A DNA stretch of 64,000 nt from Epilithonimonas xixisoli. GTDB lineage: Bacteria > Bacteroidota > Bacteroidia > Flavobacteriales > Weeksellaceae. The notes under the pieces were generated by a model that did no database searches, was not told the origin of the DNA, and was given only the letters and a program-made list of their open reading frames with translations. Numbering within the stretch: the first letter of the stretch is position 1; the number at the start of each line of letters is the position of its first letter. The stretch lies in the NCBI RefSeq assembly GCF_004365655.1, contig NZ_SOEO01000003.1:434001-498000 (forward strand). Direction: 5' to 3'. Made by a program: the position numbers and the translations under genes. Shown piece by piece: positions 50,645 through 60,900 of this stretch.

Positions 50645-53600
50645 ATGAAAAAATATTTATTCTTCAACCAGAAGTGTGAGGTTTCCCCTGCCTTAAAAAC
50701 ACTTCTTTTTTCTTTCTTTATACTTTTTTTTGGTAATGTTTGGGGGCAGGTAACTTTACCACATACCCGGACAGTTTGGAATAGTACTCCCTCAGGTTGG
50801 ACGGATACGCCTTTAGACAGCTATACAACATCTTTTGCTTGCAGTGGCGATAATGGAGCAAAATTTGACACTAGCGGGGATTCTAAAATAGTGTTTTTGG
50901 ATTCTTCTCCAGATAAATTAAGTTTTACAGTTAAATCTAATACTAGCACAACATCTTCTTTGCTGATACAAGAGTCGGATGACGGAACCACTTATACAAG
51001 TGTTATTAATATGAGTGGCTCAACAGATCTTCCAACTTCTTGTACACCAAAAGGAGCTTATCAATTAAAAGCAACAACTCGTTTTATAAGGTGGACATTT
51101 ACAAAGGGTTCTAGCAATATGACAATGGACGATGTTTCTATAACGAAACTTATTTCTACTTGCACATCACCATCCACACAAGCCTCCGTTTTTTCAAGTT
51201 CAGCTGGTACGCAAACGACTGCAACAGCAAGCTGGACACGAGGATCTGGGGATAGGGTTTTAGTTTTGGCAAAGTCAGGAAGTGCTGTAGATGCAGATCC
51301 TGCGAGTGGAAATACTTATACTGCTAATGCTACTTTTGGTTCGGGAACACAAATCGGAGCAGGGAATTATGTGGTGTACGATGGAACGGGAACATCGGTC
51401 AATTTAACAGGATTGGCTACGGGTACCAATTATCATTTTGCGGTATATGAATATAATAGCACTGGAACTTGTTATAATCTAACGAAGCTTACGGGTAATC
51501 TCACAACTGCGTCAGCACCAAGTGTAACCGCTTCTGGAACATTAAATGAAGCAACGCTCAATGGAGCAACGGTCAATTTGACTCTCAATAATACGACTTT
51601 TGCAGATGCGACATTAAGTGCTGCTAATTTTACCTTGGGCAACGCACCGGCCGGAGTCAGCATTCAAAGTATTACTTACAATTCTGCCACAAGTGCAACA
51701 GTAACTTTGGCGTATGATAATACAGATTTTGATACTAATGTTACAAATTTTAATGTTATCATCAATGGTAGCGAACTCACTTCCGTATCCAATTTAACTT
51801 CAAATAATTTAACTGTTACTGCCGTTACAGAAACGTTAACCTTAAGCAGTGGTAATTTAGCTTTTGGAACAGTATGTAATGGTTCTTTTGGAGATCAATC
51901 TTTTACAATTAGCGGAACTAATTTAAAAGCTGGAACAATTAATTTTTCTGCAATAGCGGGTTATACGTATTCAGAAACTCTAGGAGGTAGTGCGATTACG
52001 GGCTTCTCACATTTGGGAGGAACGTTAGCAACTAAAACTATTTATGTTCGTTTAACGCCAACAGCATCAAATCAAACATATAATGGAACAATAACAGTTT
52101 CTGGAGGTGCTGCTCCAAATGTAACTAAGAATGTCTCTGGGAATTCAAATATTACCGCACAATCGGTTACTACAGACATAAATTCAGCTAATAATGTAGA
52201 TTATCGAAGTGCAAATCTTAGAGCTTCTGCTACAACCTTAGGCGTTTGTTCTGCAAGTATAGAAAGAGGTTTTGTGTATTCAATTACAGCTTTAAATTCT
52301 TCTCCCGTAGTTCTTGGTTCAAATGTTTCTAAGTTAGTAGAGACAGCAACTTTAGCATCTAATGCTTATGCTGAAAATACAGGTAACGTATTGGCAGAAG
52401 GCACAACGTATTCGTATCGAGCTTATATTTTTGACGGTACAAATTATGTGTATGGATTAGTTCAAACTTTTACCACAACATTTAATGGGAATTTAAACAC
52501 AGTAACAAATACAACGGCTTGTTTGACTGACGATGGAGGAACCATTAAGTGGACTGCTCCTGCATCAGGTGTTACCCCAACAGGATACATGGTTTTTGCT
52601 GTTGCTAGTGCAACAACGCCTTCGGGAGCTTTAACGAATGCTTTAGGTGATTATAGCAATGCAGATTCAAATTTTTCAGCTGTAACAAATAGTGCAGTTC
52701 CTTCTAGTTTAGGGAAATTACTTTATAAAGGTAATCCAACATCCCTTTCTGTAAATATAACGGGGCTAACAGAAAATCAAAATTATTCCTTTTTAGTATT
52801 AGCTTACCAAGACGGAGGCACAGTAAGACGATTTAATACGGCTGCAGATGGTGGTAGAGCTTTAAACGTTATCGCCCAAGATGATGTCCGGAATTTAGTA
52901 CCAACCGTGGGAACCAATCAGGTTACCTTAAATTGGAATGTGCCATTACCTTCTTCGTGTTGGGATCAATTAATTATTGTTGCAAACCAAGGGTCAGTTA
53001 CTTTTACACCTTCCGGAAGTTACACCAATGGTGATTTTGGATATGTTGCAAATGGAGTAGCTTACGCAACAAGCACATCTGTAAGTTCTAAAACGATTGC
53101 CGGACTTACGAACGGTCTTAATTATTGTTTTAAAATATTTGTAAGAAGAGGTTCTGTTTGGAGTGATGGGGTTGAGGTTTGTGCGATACCAGTAATTACG
53201 TATTGCGAATCTCAAGGCACCACTCCAGATCCTACGGGAATTACCCGAGTACGATTTAATACGATTGATAATACATCGACAAGTACTAATGCATACAGTC
53301 CTTATACATCAATTTCTACAACATTATTGCGTGGAGGTAGTTATTCCCTAAATGTTAATGTGAATACAGATGGTTTCCAAAATTATACTAAGGCTTGGAT
53401 AGATTGGAACCAAGATGGAGATTTTAATGATGCCGGAGAAGATTACGATTTGGGAGATGCATTCACAGGAACTAATGAGTTAACAAGTTTGTCCCCCCTT
53501 AATATTACAGTGCCATCTACCGCTACCCTAGGTAATACTAGAATGAGAGTTGCAACTCAATATTACAATAGTCCAAGCATTCCTATTAACTTAACACCTT

Positions 53601-56600
53601 GCGGAACTTATGCTTATGGTGAAGTAGAGGATTACACAATCACAATTACACAACCCGCAAACGCAGAAATCAACATCAAGGGAGGTGGTAATAATATTCC
53701 TAATGAGGCTGACACACCTTATCCGTTTAATAATACAATATTACTTTCAACGGCTTTAGGTTCTGATTCTCCAGAAAAAGAATTTATTATAGAAAACTTA
53801 GGATTAGCAAATCTTAACCTTACCGGAACCCCAATTATTAATATTGTAGGTGCTAATGCGTCAGACTTTATCGTGACACAACAGGCTGTTTCTCCGGTTG
53901 TAAATGGTGTCAATACTTCGTTTAAAATCTTATTCCGTCCTACAGCAGCGGGAATCCGTGAGGCGGATGTAAGCATCGCAAATGATGATAGTGATGAAAA
54001 TCCTTATACTTTCAGAATTCAAGGGACGGGTACCTGCTCTACGGCTTCAGTCTCGATTGCTGCATCACCTGCTTCGGGTCCTGCAAATACCATTGTTACT
54101 TTTACATCATCAATCAATAATCTGAGCACAGCTACTATTACCTATAATGGTGCAACTGTGTCACCAATATCCGCTACGACCTCTAAACTAGAAGTGGCAG
54201 TTCCGGCTGGTGCGCTTGATGCAAACTTCATCGTCACCTTAGCAAATGGCTGTAATTTTACGCACACATTTGATGTTACGACTTCTGATCTCACCAGTTG
54301 TGAAGCTACTTCGGGTGGTTCAAGCACCGCATCGGACTTGGTGATCTATGAAGTTTATGATGTAAAAACAGGTTCCGGTGGTTTGGTAACTATTTTTAAC
54401 AGAACAGGTGTTGCTGTCAATCTGAGTACTTATTCTATTCAAAGAAGTAGAGATCATAATGATTTGCCAAACGAACCTTATTATACTTATGCCAACCTTT
54501 CAGGCACATTGGCGGCAGGCGCGGTCGCGGTAATTGGAGTTAATGATGAGTCATCTTGTAATTACACCAGCATTCTTACGGGCAATGGAAGTTTCGGAGC
54601 TACTGGATTTAATGCAGATGACGGACTTAGGTTGATGAACGGATCTACGGTAGTAGATGTAGTCCATGCACCGAATACGACTGGATATTACCTTAGACGA
54701 AAGAACGAAAATCTATCTCCAAGTACAACTTTTGTAAGCTCACAATGGACCAATCAATTTTTAGTAGCAAATCAATGTTTGTCGGATGTCGGGCAAGCGC
54801 CAGTAGTGAAAATTGCACCAGTGGTGAACACACACCCAAGTTATACATTATCTTGTGAAGTGGATAATTCTTCTATGACCATCTCCGCTACGGAAGGAGT
54901 CGCTGGAGGATTAGGTTTGACTTATCAATGGTATGTTTTGCCAAGTTCCGGAACCAGTTGGACAGCTGTTGCAAATGGAGGCGTGTATTCTGGAGCGACA
55001 TCAGAGACTTTGAATATCAGTGATATTACAGGACTTAATAATTATCAATATTATTGTCAGGTAAGGGAAAATACTGCTACTTGTTTCACAGCGACTAATG
55101 CCGCTCAAATTAAAGAAGCTAATAATACTTGGACTACTTCTAATGTCTGGTCCAATGGAACACCAATATTAGCGAGTAAAGTCATCATCGCTGGAAATTA
55201 TGACACACAGGTAAATGGTGCTTTGGATGTTTGCGCATTAACTGTAAACTCTACTGGAACTGTAATGGTAAAACCAAACCATCCAATCAAAGTCAAAAAG
55301 AAAATTACCAATAGTAATACGACGCTTAATAGTTTCGTGGTGGAAAGTGATGCTAACTTAATTCAGGTTGATAACATCGTGAACGAAGGTGCTATAAAAG
55401 TGGAAAGAAACGTTGTGAATATGAATAATCAAGCAACGGGTACTGGTGCTCAGGTAGATTATGTGTACTGGAGTTCACCGGTATTTGAACAGCTAATCAA
55501 AGGAGTAAATGGATTCTCACCAAATACTCCATCAACGGGCTATCAACAATATAATGAAGCTAATGACAAATTCGTAACGACGCCAGATACTTATTTCCAG
55601 GCGGGAAAAGGATATTCCATCCGTGCAGAAAATGTTTTAGCAAATGGATACAACAAAACCTACAGTTTCACAGGTGTGCCAAACAATGGAGATATTACTT
55701 CTCCAGCTTTAACAAGATCCGCTGGAGCGGACAAAGGTTACAATCTTGTAGGAAATCCTTATCCTTCAAATATGAATTTTGATACGTTCTATGCTTTGAA
55801 CAGCAGTAAGATGTATAATACAGCTTGGTTCTGGACCAACATTACTTATATTTCGACACAAATGGGATCGGGATATACAGGTAATAATTACGCCGTTTAT
55901 AATGGAACCGGTGGCGTTCCTCCAGCTTTTGATCACGCCGATTATGATCCAGAAAATCCAAGTGGAATTATTCCAAACGGAAATGTAAAAGTAGGGCAAG
56001 GATTCATCGTTCAGGTTAAAGCTTCTACTTCATTGGATTTTAATAATGGAATGAGAGTAACAGATAATGGAACTTTCTACCAAAAAGGCGCTGCTAAAAA
56101 CAGATTCTGGCTTACGATGAGGTCACCAAAAAATATGGTGAATACGATTTTGCTAGGTTACATTCCAGGCGCGACCAACGGTTTCGAAACCGATTTTGAT
56201 GGTGAGTTGTTTGTTGTAGGTTCCGATTCTTTTTATTCTGTTCTTGGCGCTAAAAAATTGGCAATACAAGGGAAAGATGGAAACTTCTCAAACGAAGATG
56301 TCGTAACTCTAGGCAACGCATTTTCAGTAGATGGAACTTACACGATTGGTTTGCAAACACCGGAAGGGATCTTCAATGGAACTCAAAATATCTTCCTAAA
56401 AGATAAGTTGCTGAACAAGTATATTAATCTTAGTACAGAAACAAGTTATACTTTCACCGCAGTAAAAGGTGTAGATGCAACCCGTTTTGAGATCGTTTAC
56501 AAAGAAAGTTCGGTTCTTGGAAATGATGAAACCTCAAAATCTGACTTTATAGTTTACAGAGATCGAAATACTTTTGTAGTGAAGTCTTCTAAAAAACTAG

Positions 56601-56758
56601 GTAGAGTAGAGATTTATGACACCGGAGGCAGATTGGTTCGTCAATTATCTTCCAAAGAAAACACTTTGACAATCGATGCTTCGGATTTGCCGAATGCAGT
56701 TTACATCATCAAAGCAGAAAATTCTGGCGATATCAAAACCAAGAAGATTATTAAGTAA
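50645..56758 (+). CDS. T9SS-sorted surface protein C, 2037 aa (GEVED, anchor-D, LTD domains)
   Basis: A signal peptide with a 19-residue polar start and core at about 20-33 (LLFSFFILFFGNVWGQ). Several fibronectin-like segments fill about 170-880 (TNYHFAVYEYNSTGTC, LTENQNYSFLVLAYQDGG). A GEVED domain lies near 912-1000 (AWIDWNQDGDFNDAGEDYDLGDAF ... YGEVEDYTITI). A choice-of-anchor D domain is near 1008-1128 (DSPEKEFIIENLGLANLNLTG). An LTD-like domain (about 1228-1370, DLVIYEVYDVKTGSGG) and an Ig-like domain follow. The C-terminal module runs from about 1492, and the T9SS type A domain is at about 1962-2037 (GDIKTKKIIK). The LTD-to-end part is homologous to protein B, while the N-terminal part is not. 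Monocistronic. Confidence 0.87.
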   Translation: MKKYLFFNQKCEVSPALKTLLFSFFILFFGNVWGQVTLPHTRTVWNSTPSGWTDTPLDSYTTSFACSGDNGAKFDTSGDSKIVFLDSSPDKLSFTVKSNTSTTSSLLIQESDDGTTYTSVINMSGSTDLPTSCTPKGAYQLKATTRFIRWTFTKGSSNMTMDDVSITKLISTCTSPSTQASVFSSSAGTQTTATASWTRGSGDRVLVLAKSGSAVDADPASGNTYTANATFGSGTQIGAGNYVVYDGTGTSVNLTGLATGTNYHFAVYEYNSTGTCYNLTKLTGNLTTASAPSVTASGTLNEATLNGATVNLTLNNTTFADATLSAANFTLGNAPAGVSIQSITYNSATSATVTLAYDNTDFDTNVTNFNVIINGSELTSVSNLTSNNLTVTAVTETLTLSSGNLAFGTVCNGSFGDQSFTISGTNLKAGTINFSAIAGYTYSETLGGSAITGFSHLGGTLATKTIYVRLTPTASNQTYNGTITVSGGAAPNVTKNVSGNSNITAQSVTTDINSANNVDYRSANLRASATTLGVCSASIERGFVYSITALNSSPVVLGSNVSKLVETATLASNAYAENTGNVLAEGTTYSYRAYIFDGTNYVYGLVQTFTTTFNGNLNTVTNTTACLTDDGGTIKWTAPASGVTPTGYMVFAVASATTPSGALTNALGDYSNADSNFSAVTNSAVPSSLGKLLYKGNPTSLSVNITGLTENQNYSFLVLAYQDGGTVRRFNTAADGGRALNVIAQDDVRNLVPTVGTNQVTLNWNVPLPSSCWDQLIIVANQGSVTFTPSGSYTNGDFGYVANGVAYATSTSVSSKTIAGLTNGLNYCFKIFVRRGSVWSDGVEVCAIPVITYCESQGTTPDPTGITRVRFNTIDNTSTSTNAYSPYTSISTTLLRGGSYSLNVNVNTDGFQNYTKAWIDWNQDGDFNDAGEDYDLGDAFTGTNELTSLSPLNITVPSTATLGNTRMRVATQYYNSPSIPINLTPCGTYAYGEVEDYTITITQPANAEINIKGGGNNIPNEADTPYPFNNTILLSTALGSDSPEKEFIIENLGLANLNLTGTPIINIVGANASDFIVTQQAVSPVVNGVNTSFKILFRPTAAGIREADVSIANDDSDENPYTFRIQGTGTCSTASVSIAASPASGPANTIVTFTSSINNLSTATITYNGATVSPISATTSKLEVAVPAGALDANFIVTLANGCNFTHTFDVTTSDLTSCEATSGGSSTASDLVIYEVYDVKTGSGGLVTIFNRTGVAVNLSTYSIQRSRDHNDLPNEPYYTYANLSGTLAAGAVAVIGVNDESSCNYTSILTGNGSFGATGFNADDGLRLMNGSTVVDVVHAPNTTGYYLRRKNENLSPSTTFVSSQWTNQFLVANQCLSDVGQAPVVKIAPVVNTHPSYTLSCEVDNSSMTISATEGVAGGLGLTYQWYVLPSSGTSWTAVANGGVYSGATSETLNISDITGLNNYQYYCQVRENTATCFTATNAAQIKEANNTWTTSNVWSNGTPILASKVIIAGNYDTQVNGALDVCALTVNSTGTVMVKPNHPIKVKKKITNSNTTLNSFVVESDANLIQVDNIVNEGAIKVERNVVNMNNQATGTGAQVDYVYWSSPVFEQLIKGVNGFSPNTPSTGYQQYNEANDKFVTTPDTYFQAGKGYSIRAENVLANGYNKTYSFTGVPNNGDITSPALTRSAGADKGYNLVGNPYPSNMNFDTFYALNSSKMYNTAWFWTNITYISTQMGSGYTGNNYAVYNGTGGVPPAFDHADYDPENPSGIIPNGNVKVGQGFIVQVKASTSLDFNNGMRVTDNGTFYQKGAAKNRFWLTMRSPKNMVNTILLGYIPGATNGFETDFDGELFVVGSDSFYSVLGAKKLAIQGKDGNFSNEDVVTLGNAFSVDGTYTIGLQTPEGIFNGTQNIFLKDKLLNKYINLSTETSYTFTAVKGVDATRFEIVYKESSVLGNDETSKSDFIVYRDRNTFVVKSSKKLGRVEIYDTGGRLVRQLSSKENTLTIDASDLPNAVYIIKAENSGDIKTKKIIK

Positions 56759-56780
56759 ATTATCATTTGTACTTATCATA

Positions 56781-56811
56781 AAAAACACCTCAATTGAGGT
56801 GTTTTTTTTAT
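56781..56811 (+). terminator. Terminator after surface protein C
   Basis: AAAAACACCTC and GAGGTGTTTTT form a perfect stem with an aatt loop and T run, 22 bases after the stop codon. Confidence 0.92.
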
Positions 56812-56958
56812 TTTATTAATTTTTAGTTCATAATAGTTAATGATAATCTATTATTTTTTAATAGTTTGTGTTATAGTGATTTGATTGTATTAATAATTCA
56901 AAATAATAATCAATCTATTAGGCTGATTCATCAAAATTTGGTTATGAATTAATTAATT

Positions 56959-56966
56959 TAATTTTG
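56959..56966 (+). promoter_or_regulatory. -7 box (TAATTTTG) of surface-protein gene D
   Basis: TAnnTTTG match 28 bases before the ATG at 56995. Confidence 0.5.
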
Positions 56967-56994
56967 CGCCAGACCTTAAAAATACAAATACCTG

Positions 56995-59900
56995 ATGAAA
57001 AAACTTTTCTTATGGTTATTCCTTTGTGGAGTGACCATGCTTTTTGGGCAAGGAAAACTTCACTTTACAACCACAAATGCTGGTAGAGTAAATCTTTATA
57101 AATTTGATCCTGTAGAAGCATCTGGCTGGCCGGGAAATAATGTTGCAAATCCATCAGTTAAATTTGATGATGCAGCAGGAGGCGGTTTTTATTCAGATAA
57201 TATTAATCCTCAGAAAAAATTCATCCTAAATAATATTAATGGTTCGGGAAGTCAAACTGGAGATATTACTATTAGCCAAGACACTTGGGGGCAGTACAAT
57301 GGTACAAATACATTCACGTCATTAATGACCACTTCTACAATGACAAATGTTGGAATCGTTAAGTTTGCTTCGGGAGGTTATGCTGGTGGATGGGGAACTC
57401 AAGTCAATACAACTTATGATGCGGCCAATCAGGTTTATACTTTAACCACATCTTATACAAGCGGATTTGGATTCGATATCTTTATTAATGGAACGAAATT
57501 TTTGTACAGAACAACATCTCAAGTTACGGGATATGGTGCTTCTTACAGTAATGCCTCGGTAACAGTCACTTTCAATCCTTACACAGGAGCGATGACAATG
57601 GCGCCGGGTCCAAATGTTTCTGCGAATGATATTACTCCAACCACCATTTGTGCAGGTTCATCAGTCGATGTTCCTTACACGGCAACTGGAACTTTCGGTT
57701 CTGGAAATATTTTTACAGCGCAGTTGTCAAATGCGACGGGTTCATTTGCTACACCTCAAACTATTGGAACATTAACTTCTACCACATCTGGAACTATTTC
57801 TGCAACAATTCCAACGGGAACTGCTTATGGAACAGGTTACAGAATAAGAGTAGTATCGAGTAATCCCAATGTTGCAGGAGGGAACAATGGCAGCGATTTA
57901 ACGATTTATCCACCGATTTCTTCGGCAATAATTCAAAGTCCGAAAACCGGAACCGTTTGTGAAAATGCAGCATTCACGGTTTATGGAAGAGTAGGTGCTG
58001 CTGGAATTACTAATAACGACGCAACACCATTCTCTAATCTTTCGGCAAAATTTGGTTACGGATTATCCAACAATCCAAGTGCGTGGACTTGGGTGGATGC
58101 CACTCACAATACGCAAGGCGCAAGCATAGACGGAACAAAAGACGAATATAATTACACTATTCCTGCAAACACGCTATCAGCAGGAACTTATTATTACGGT
58201 TTTAAATTTAAAATTGGAGATTGTACAGAAGTATTGGGCGGACAAAACGGAATCTTAAATAATGATCCGGGTGTACTTACAGTTTTGCAAACCACAAAAA
58301 TTACCACGCAGCCAACGGTGACGCAGACTGTAAATTTATATGCACATACAACACTTTCGGTAACCGCATCAGGCAATGCCTCGGGTTCATTGTCATATCA
58401 ATGGTATAGAAATACAAGCAATTCCAATGCTGGAGGAGTGGCAATTCCTGGGGAAACCAATTCTTCTTATGTCGTGAATACTTACACTTCGGGGACATTT
58501 TATTATTATGCCGTTGCCAGTACGGGAGGCGGATCTTGTGATTCTTCGGCAAGTAATGTGGCAACAGTGGTAGTGAACAGTGCAGCAACATCCGGAACTG
58601 CCAATTGGGCAAACATTCAGTCGCCAAAGATGGAAACCGATGCTTATTTAGGTGTAGGAATTGATGTTTATGCTCAGGTTTTTGTGCCAGGTTCTACACC
58701 GGGTGCAGGACAAGCACCGGGAATCAGAGCGTGGATTGGTTACAGCACAAGCAATACAAACCCTAATACTTGGGCAGAAGTTCAATGGCAAGAAGCAACC
58801 ATCAACAGTTTCCAATCTTACCTTACGGATAACAATGATGAATATATGATTCAGGAATTTGGTGTAAACCTACCTGCTGGGACATATTATATAGCGTCAA
58901 GATTTCAAAAAGACTCTGGCGGATACATCTATGGCGGAACCGAGGATACGACGGATAATGTAAGTGGTGGAATCTGGGGGGTTGGACCTTACAAAAGTCT
59001 GAAACTTAATATCAATAAAATCGTTACATGGATTCCAAATGCTGGAGCAACGGCTGGAGAATGGAACAATGGCTCGGGTCCTGTAATCACAAGTCCAGCC
59101 ATCATCGCAACAGATCTTACTTCGCCACCATCTTTCTCTGCTAAGAAATTAACAATTAGTAATGGAGTAGGACTTACCATTCCAAGCGGGCAATCTGTGA
59201 CTGTGGATGATGAGTTGATTAATAACAATGGAATCTCAACTATCAAAACTTTGGTTGTGGAAAGTGGCGCCAATTTGATTCAAAACAATTCATCTGTTGC
59301 AAATACAGGAAATATCCGTGTGAAGAGGGATGCGTCTGTTCCCGCTATTCAGTACAATTTCTGGAGTTCGCCGGTTTCTGGACAGGATTTATATAATTTT
59401 TATCAATCCGGAAATGTTGTAGCACCGAAAAAGGTTTTTACATACAACACCCTTACAGATCGTTATACTGTAGTTAATTCTGGAAATTTCAGCAAAGCGA
59501 TTGGTTATTCCATCAAAGGCGAAAATTCTGGAAATTCCAATGCCGTGTTTTTCGGAGCACCTAATAATGGCAACGCTACTGTGGGTCTAGCAGCTACGGG
59601 TCAGAGATTTAATTTGATAGGAAATCCTTATGCGTCTAATATCAATGCAGATCAATTTTATGCCGAAAATGAATCTCAGATAGAGAATACGCTTTATTTC
59701 TGGGATAATACAGGAAACAATGCTCTTTCACAGATGGGAAGCGGATATGATGCTTATGGAACTAACAATTTTGCGACTTATAATGCAAGTGCAGAAATTG
59801 GAAATCCAGGAACAGGAACTCAAAACGAGGCCAGCAAAATCCCGAACGGAAAAATAGTAGTGGCACAAGGCTTCATTGTTCAAGCTAAATCTGGCGTGGC

Positions 59901-60639
59901 AAGTCCATCTGTAACTTTCAAAAATACAATGAGAACTGCTGGTGCTGGCGTTTTCTTTGCAAAACAAAATCAACAGAAGAACGCTTTTTGGTTACAGTTG
60001 ATTTCGCCTTCCCAGTTGACTAATACCACAGCTGTAGTTTATAAAGAGAATGCGCAGAATATTCTTGACAAATTTGATTCCGAATTGTCATCTCTCAGTT
60101 CCGATGCCTTATTCACTTTTGCGGAAAATGATTCTAAAAAACTCAGCATCCAAGGGAGAAATGGCAATCAAATCAGTGAAGATGTGATGAGGTTGGGTGC
60201 GCAGTTCTACAAAGATGACAATTACACTTTCGCTTTGAAAGATAAACAGGGCATCTTTGCCAACGGACAAAATATCTATCTGCACGACAAACAAACGAAT
60301 ACCTACACCAATCTGCAAAACGAAAATTACACGTTCGCCGCAGTCAAAGGTTTGAGTGAGAATCGTTTTGAAATTGTTTATAAAGAAAACACAGTGCTTG
60401 GAAATGGCGAAAGTAAAACTTCCGATTTCCAAATCTACAGGGATGGTGAAGATTTCGTTATCAAATCCCGCAAAAATCTGGGAAGAATCGAAGTCTATAA
60501 TATGACTGGACAACTGCTGAAAAATTTTGTGACCAGCCAGCAAATGCTCAAAATCAATGTTTCTGATTTGTCAGTTGGAATGTATATTATCAAGACAGAG
60601 AATTCCGGAGATCTGAAAACGAAAAAAATCATTAAATAA
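56995..60639 (+). CDS. T9SS-sorted surface protein D, 1214 aa
   Basis: A short signal peptide (MKKLFLWLFLCGVTMLFGQ). The N-terminal 200 residues form a unique beta-rich region (LHFTTTNAGRVNLYKFDP). Two copies of a recurrent unnamed module follow, at about 311-432 (FTVYGRVGAAG ... GTYYYGFKFKIGD) and 536-672 (VYAQVFVPGSTPGAGQ ... NLPAGTYYIASRF), separated by an Ig-like segment (LSYQWYRNTSNSNAGG). The conserved C-terminal module starts near 700 and includes FNLIGNPYASNI and AFWLQLISPS. The T9SS type A domain (about 1140-1214) ends DLKTKKIIK. It is the most divergent full-length member of the array in its C-terminal module. Confidence 0.87.
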   Translation: MKKLFLWLFLCGVTMLFGQGKLHFTTTNAGRVNLYKFDPVEASGWPGNNVANPSVKFDDAAGGGFYSDNINPQKKFILNNINGSGSQTGDITISQDTWGQYNGTNTFTSLMTTSTMTNVGIVKFASGGYAGGWGTQVNTTYDAANQVYTLTTSYTSGFGFDIFINGTKFLYRTTSQVTGYGASYSNASVTVTFNPYTGAMTMAPGPNVSANDITPTTICAGSSVDVPYTATGTFGSGNIFTAQLSNATGSFATPQTIGTLTSTTSGTISATIPTGTAYGTGYRIRVVSSNPNVAGGNNGSDLTIYPPISSAIIQSPKTGTVCENAAFTVYGRVGAAGITNNDATPFSNLSAKFGYGLSNNPSAWTWVDATHNTQGASIDGTKDEYNYTIPANTLSAGTYYYGFKFKIGDCTEVLGGQNGILNNDPGVLTVLQTTKITTQPTVTQTVNLYAHTTLSVTASGNASGSLSYQWYRNTSNSNAGGVAIPGETNSSYVVNTYTSGTFYYYAVASTGGGSCDSSASNVATVVVNSAATSGTANWANIQSPKMETDAYLGVGIDVYAQVFVPGSTPGAGQAPGIRAWIGYSTSNTNPNTWAEVQWQEATINSFQSYLTDNNDEYMIQEFGVNLPAGTYYIASRFQKDSGGYIYGGTEDTTDNVSGGIWGVGPYKSLKLNINKIVTWIPNAGATAGEWNNGSGPVITSPAIIATDLTSPPSFSAKKLTISNGVGLTIPSGQSVTVDDELINNNGISTIKTLVVESGANLIQNNSSVANTGNIRVKRDASVPAIQYNFWSSPVSGQDLYNFYQSGNVVAPKKVFTYNTLTDRYTVVNSGNFSKAIGYSIKGENSGNSNAVFFGAPNNGNATVGLAATGQRFNLIGNPYASNINADQFYAENESQIENTLYFWDNTGNNALSQMGSGYDAYGTNNFATYNASAEIGNPGTGTQNEASKIPNGKIVVAQGFIVQAKSGVASPSVTFKNTMRTAGAGVFFAKQNQQKNAFWLQLISPSQLTNTTAVVYKENAQNILDKFDSELSSLSSDALFTFAENDSKKLSIQGRNGNQISEDVMRLGAQFYKDDNYTFALKDKQGIFANGQNIYLHDKQTNTYTNLQNENYTFAAVKGLSENRFEIVYKENTVLGNGESKTSDFQIYRDGEDFVIKSRKNLGRIEVYNMTGQLLKNFVTSQQMLKINVSDLSVGMYIIKTENSGDLKTKKIIK

Positions 60640-60690
60640 AATGATAAGCCTCCGAAAAATGCAGATTTTTTCGATGGAATATTTTAAACT

Positions 60691-60719
60691 AAAAGCACCT
60701 CATTTTGGGGTGTTTTTTA
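60691..60719 (+). terminator. Terminator after surface protein D
   Basis: AAAGCACCTC pairs with GGGGTGTTTT (wobbles) around ATTTT and ends in T residues. Confidence 0.75.
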
Positions 60720-60847
60720 TCATTAATCCTTTATTAATCATATTTATACATTCTTGTCTCCTGATGTTTCCATATTGGATTTTTTAAATGAATGTTTGGA
60801 TTATTGTTAAATTAATAATAATTGATTGTAGATATTAAAAATCTAAT

Positions 60848-60855
60848 TACATTTG
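60848..60855 (+). promoter_or_regulatory. -7 box (TACATTTG) of surface-protein gene E
   Basis: TAnnTTTG match 45 bases before the ATG at 60901. Confidence 0.5.
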
Positions 60856-60900
60856 CAATCCTTTTTTAGGATATAAAATAAAAAAATAACAACACTTATA

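Noticed and set aside
39892-60639. Recent tandem duplication or gene conversion within the surface-protein array
   Set aside because: Shared modules are similar in protein but clearly different in nucleotide sequence, with many synonymous changes, so the copies are old.
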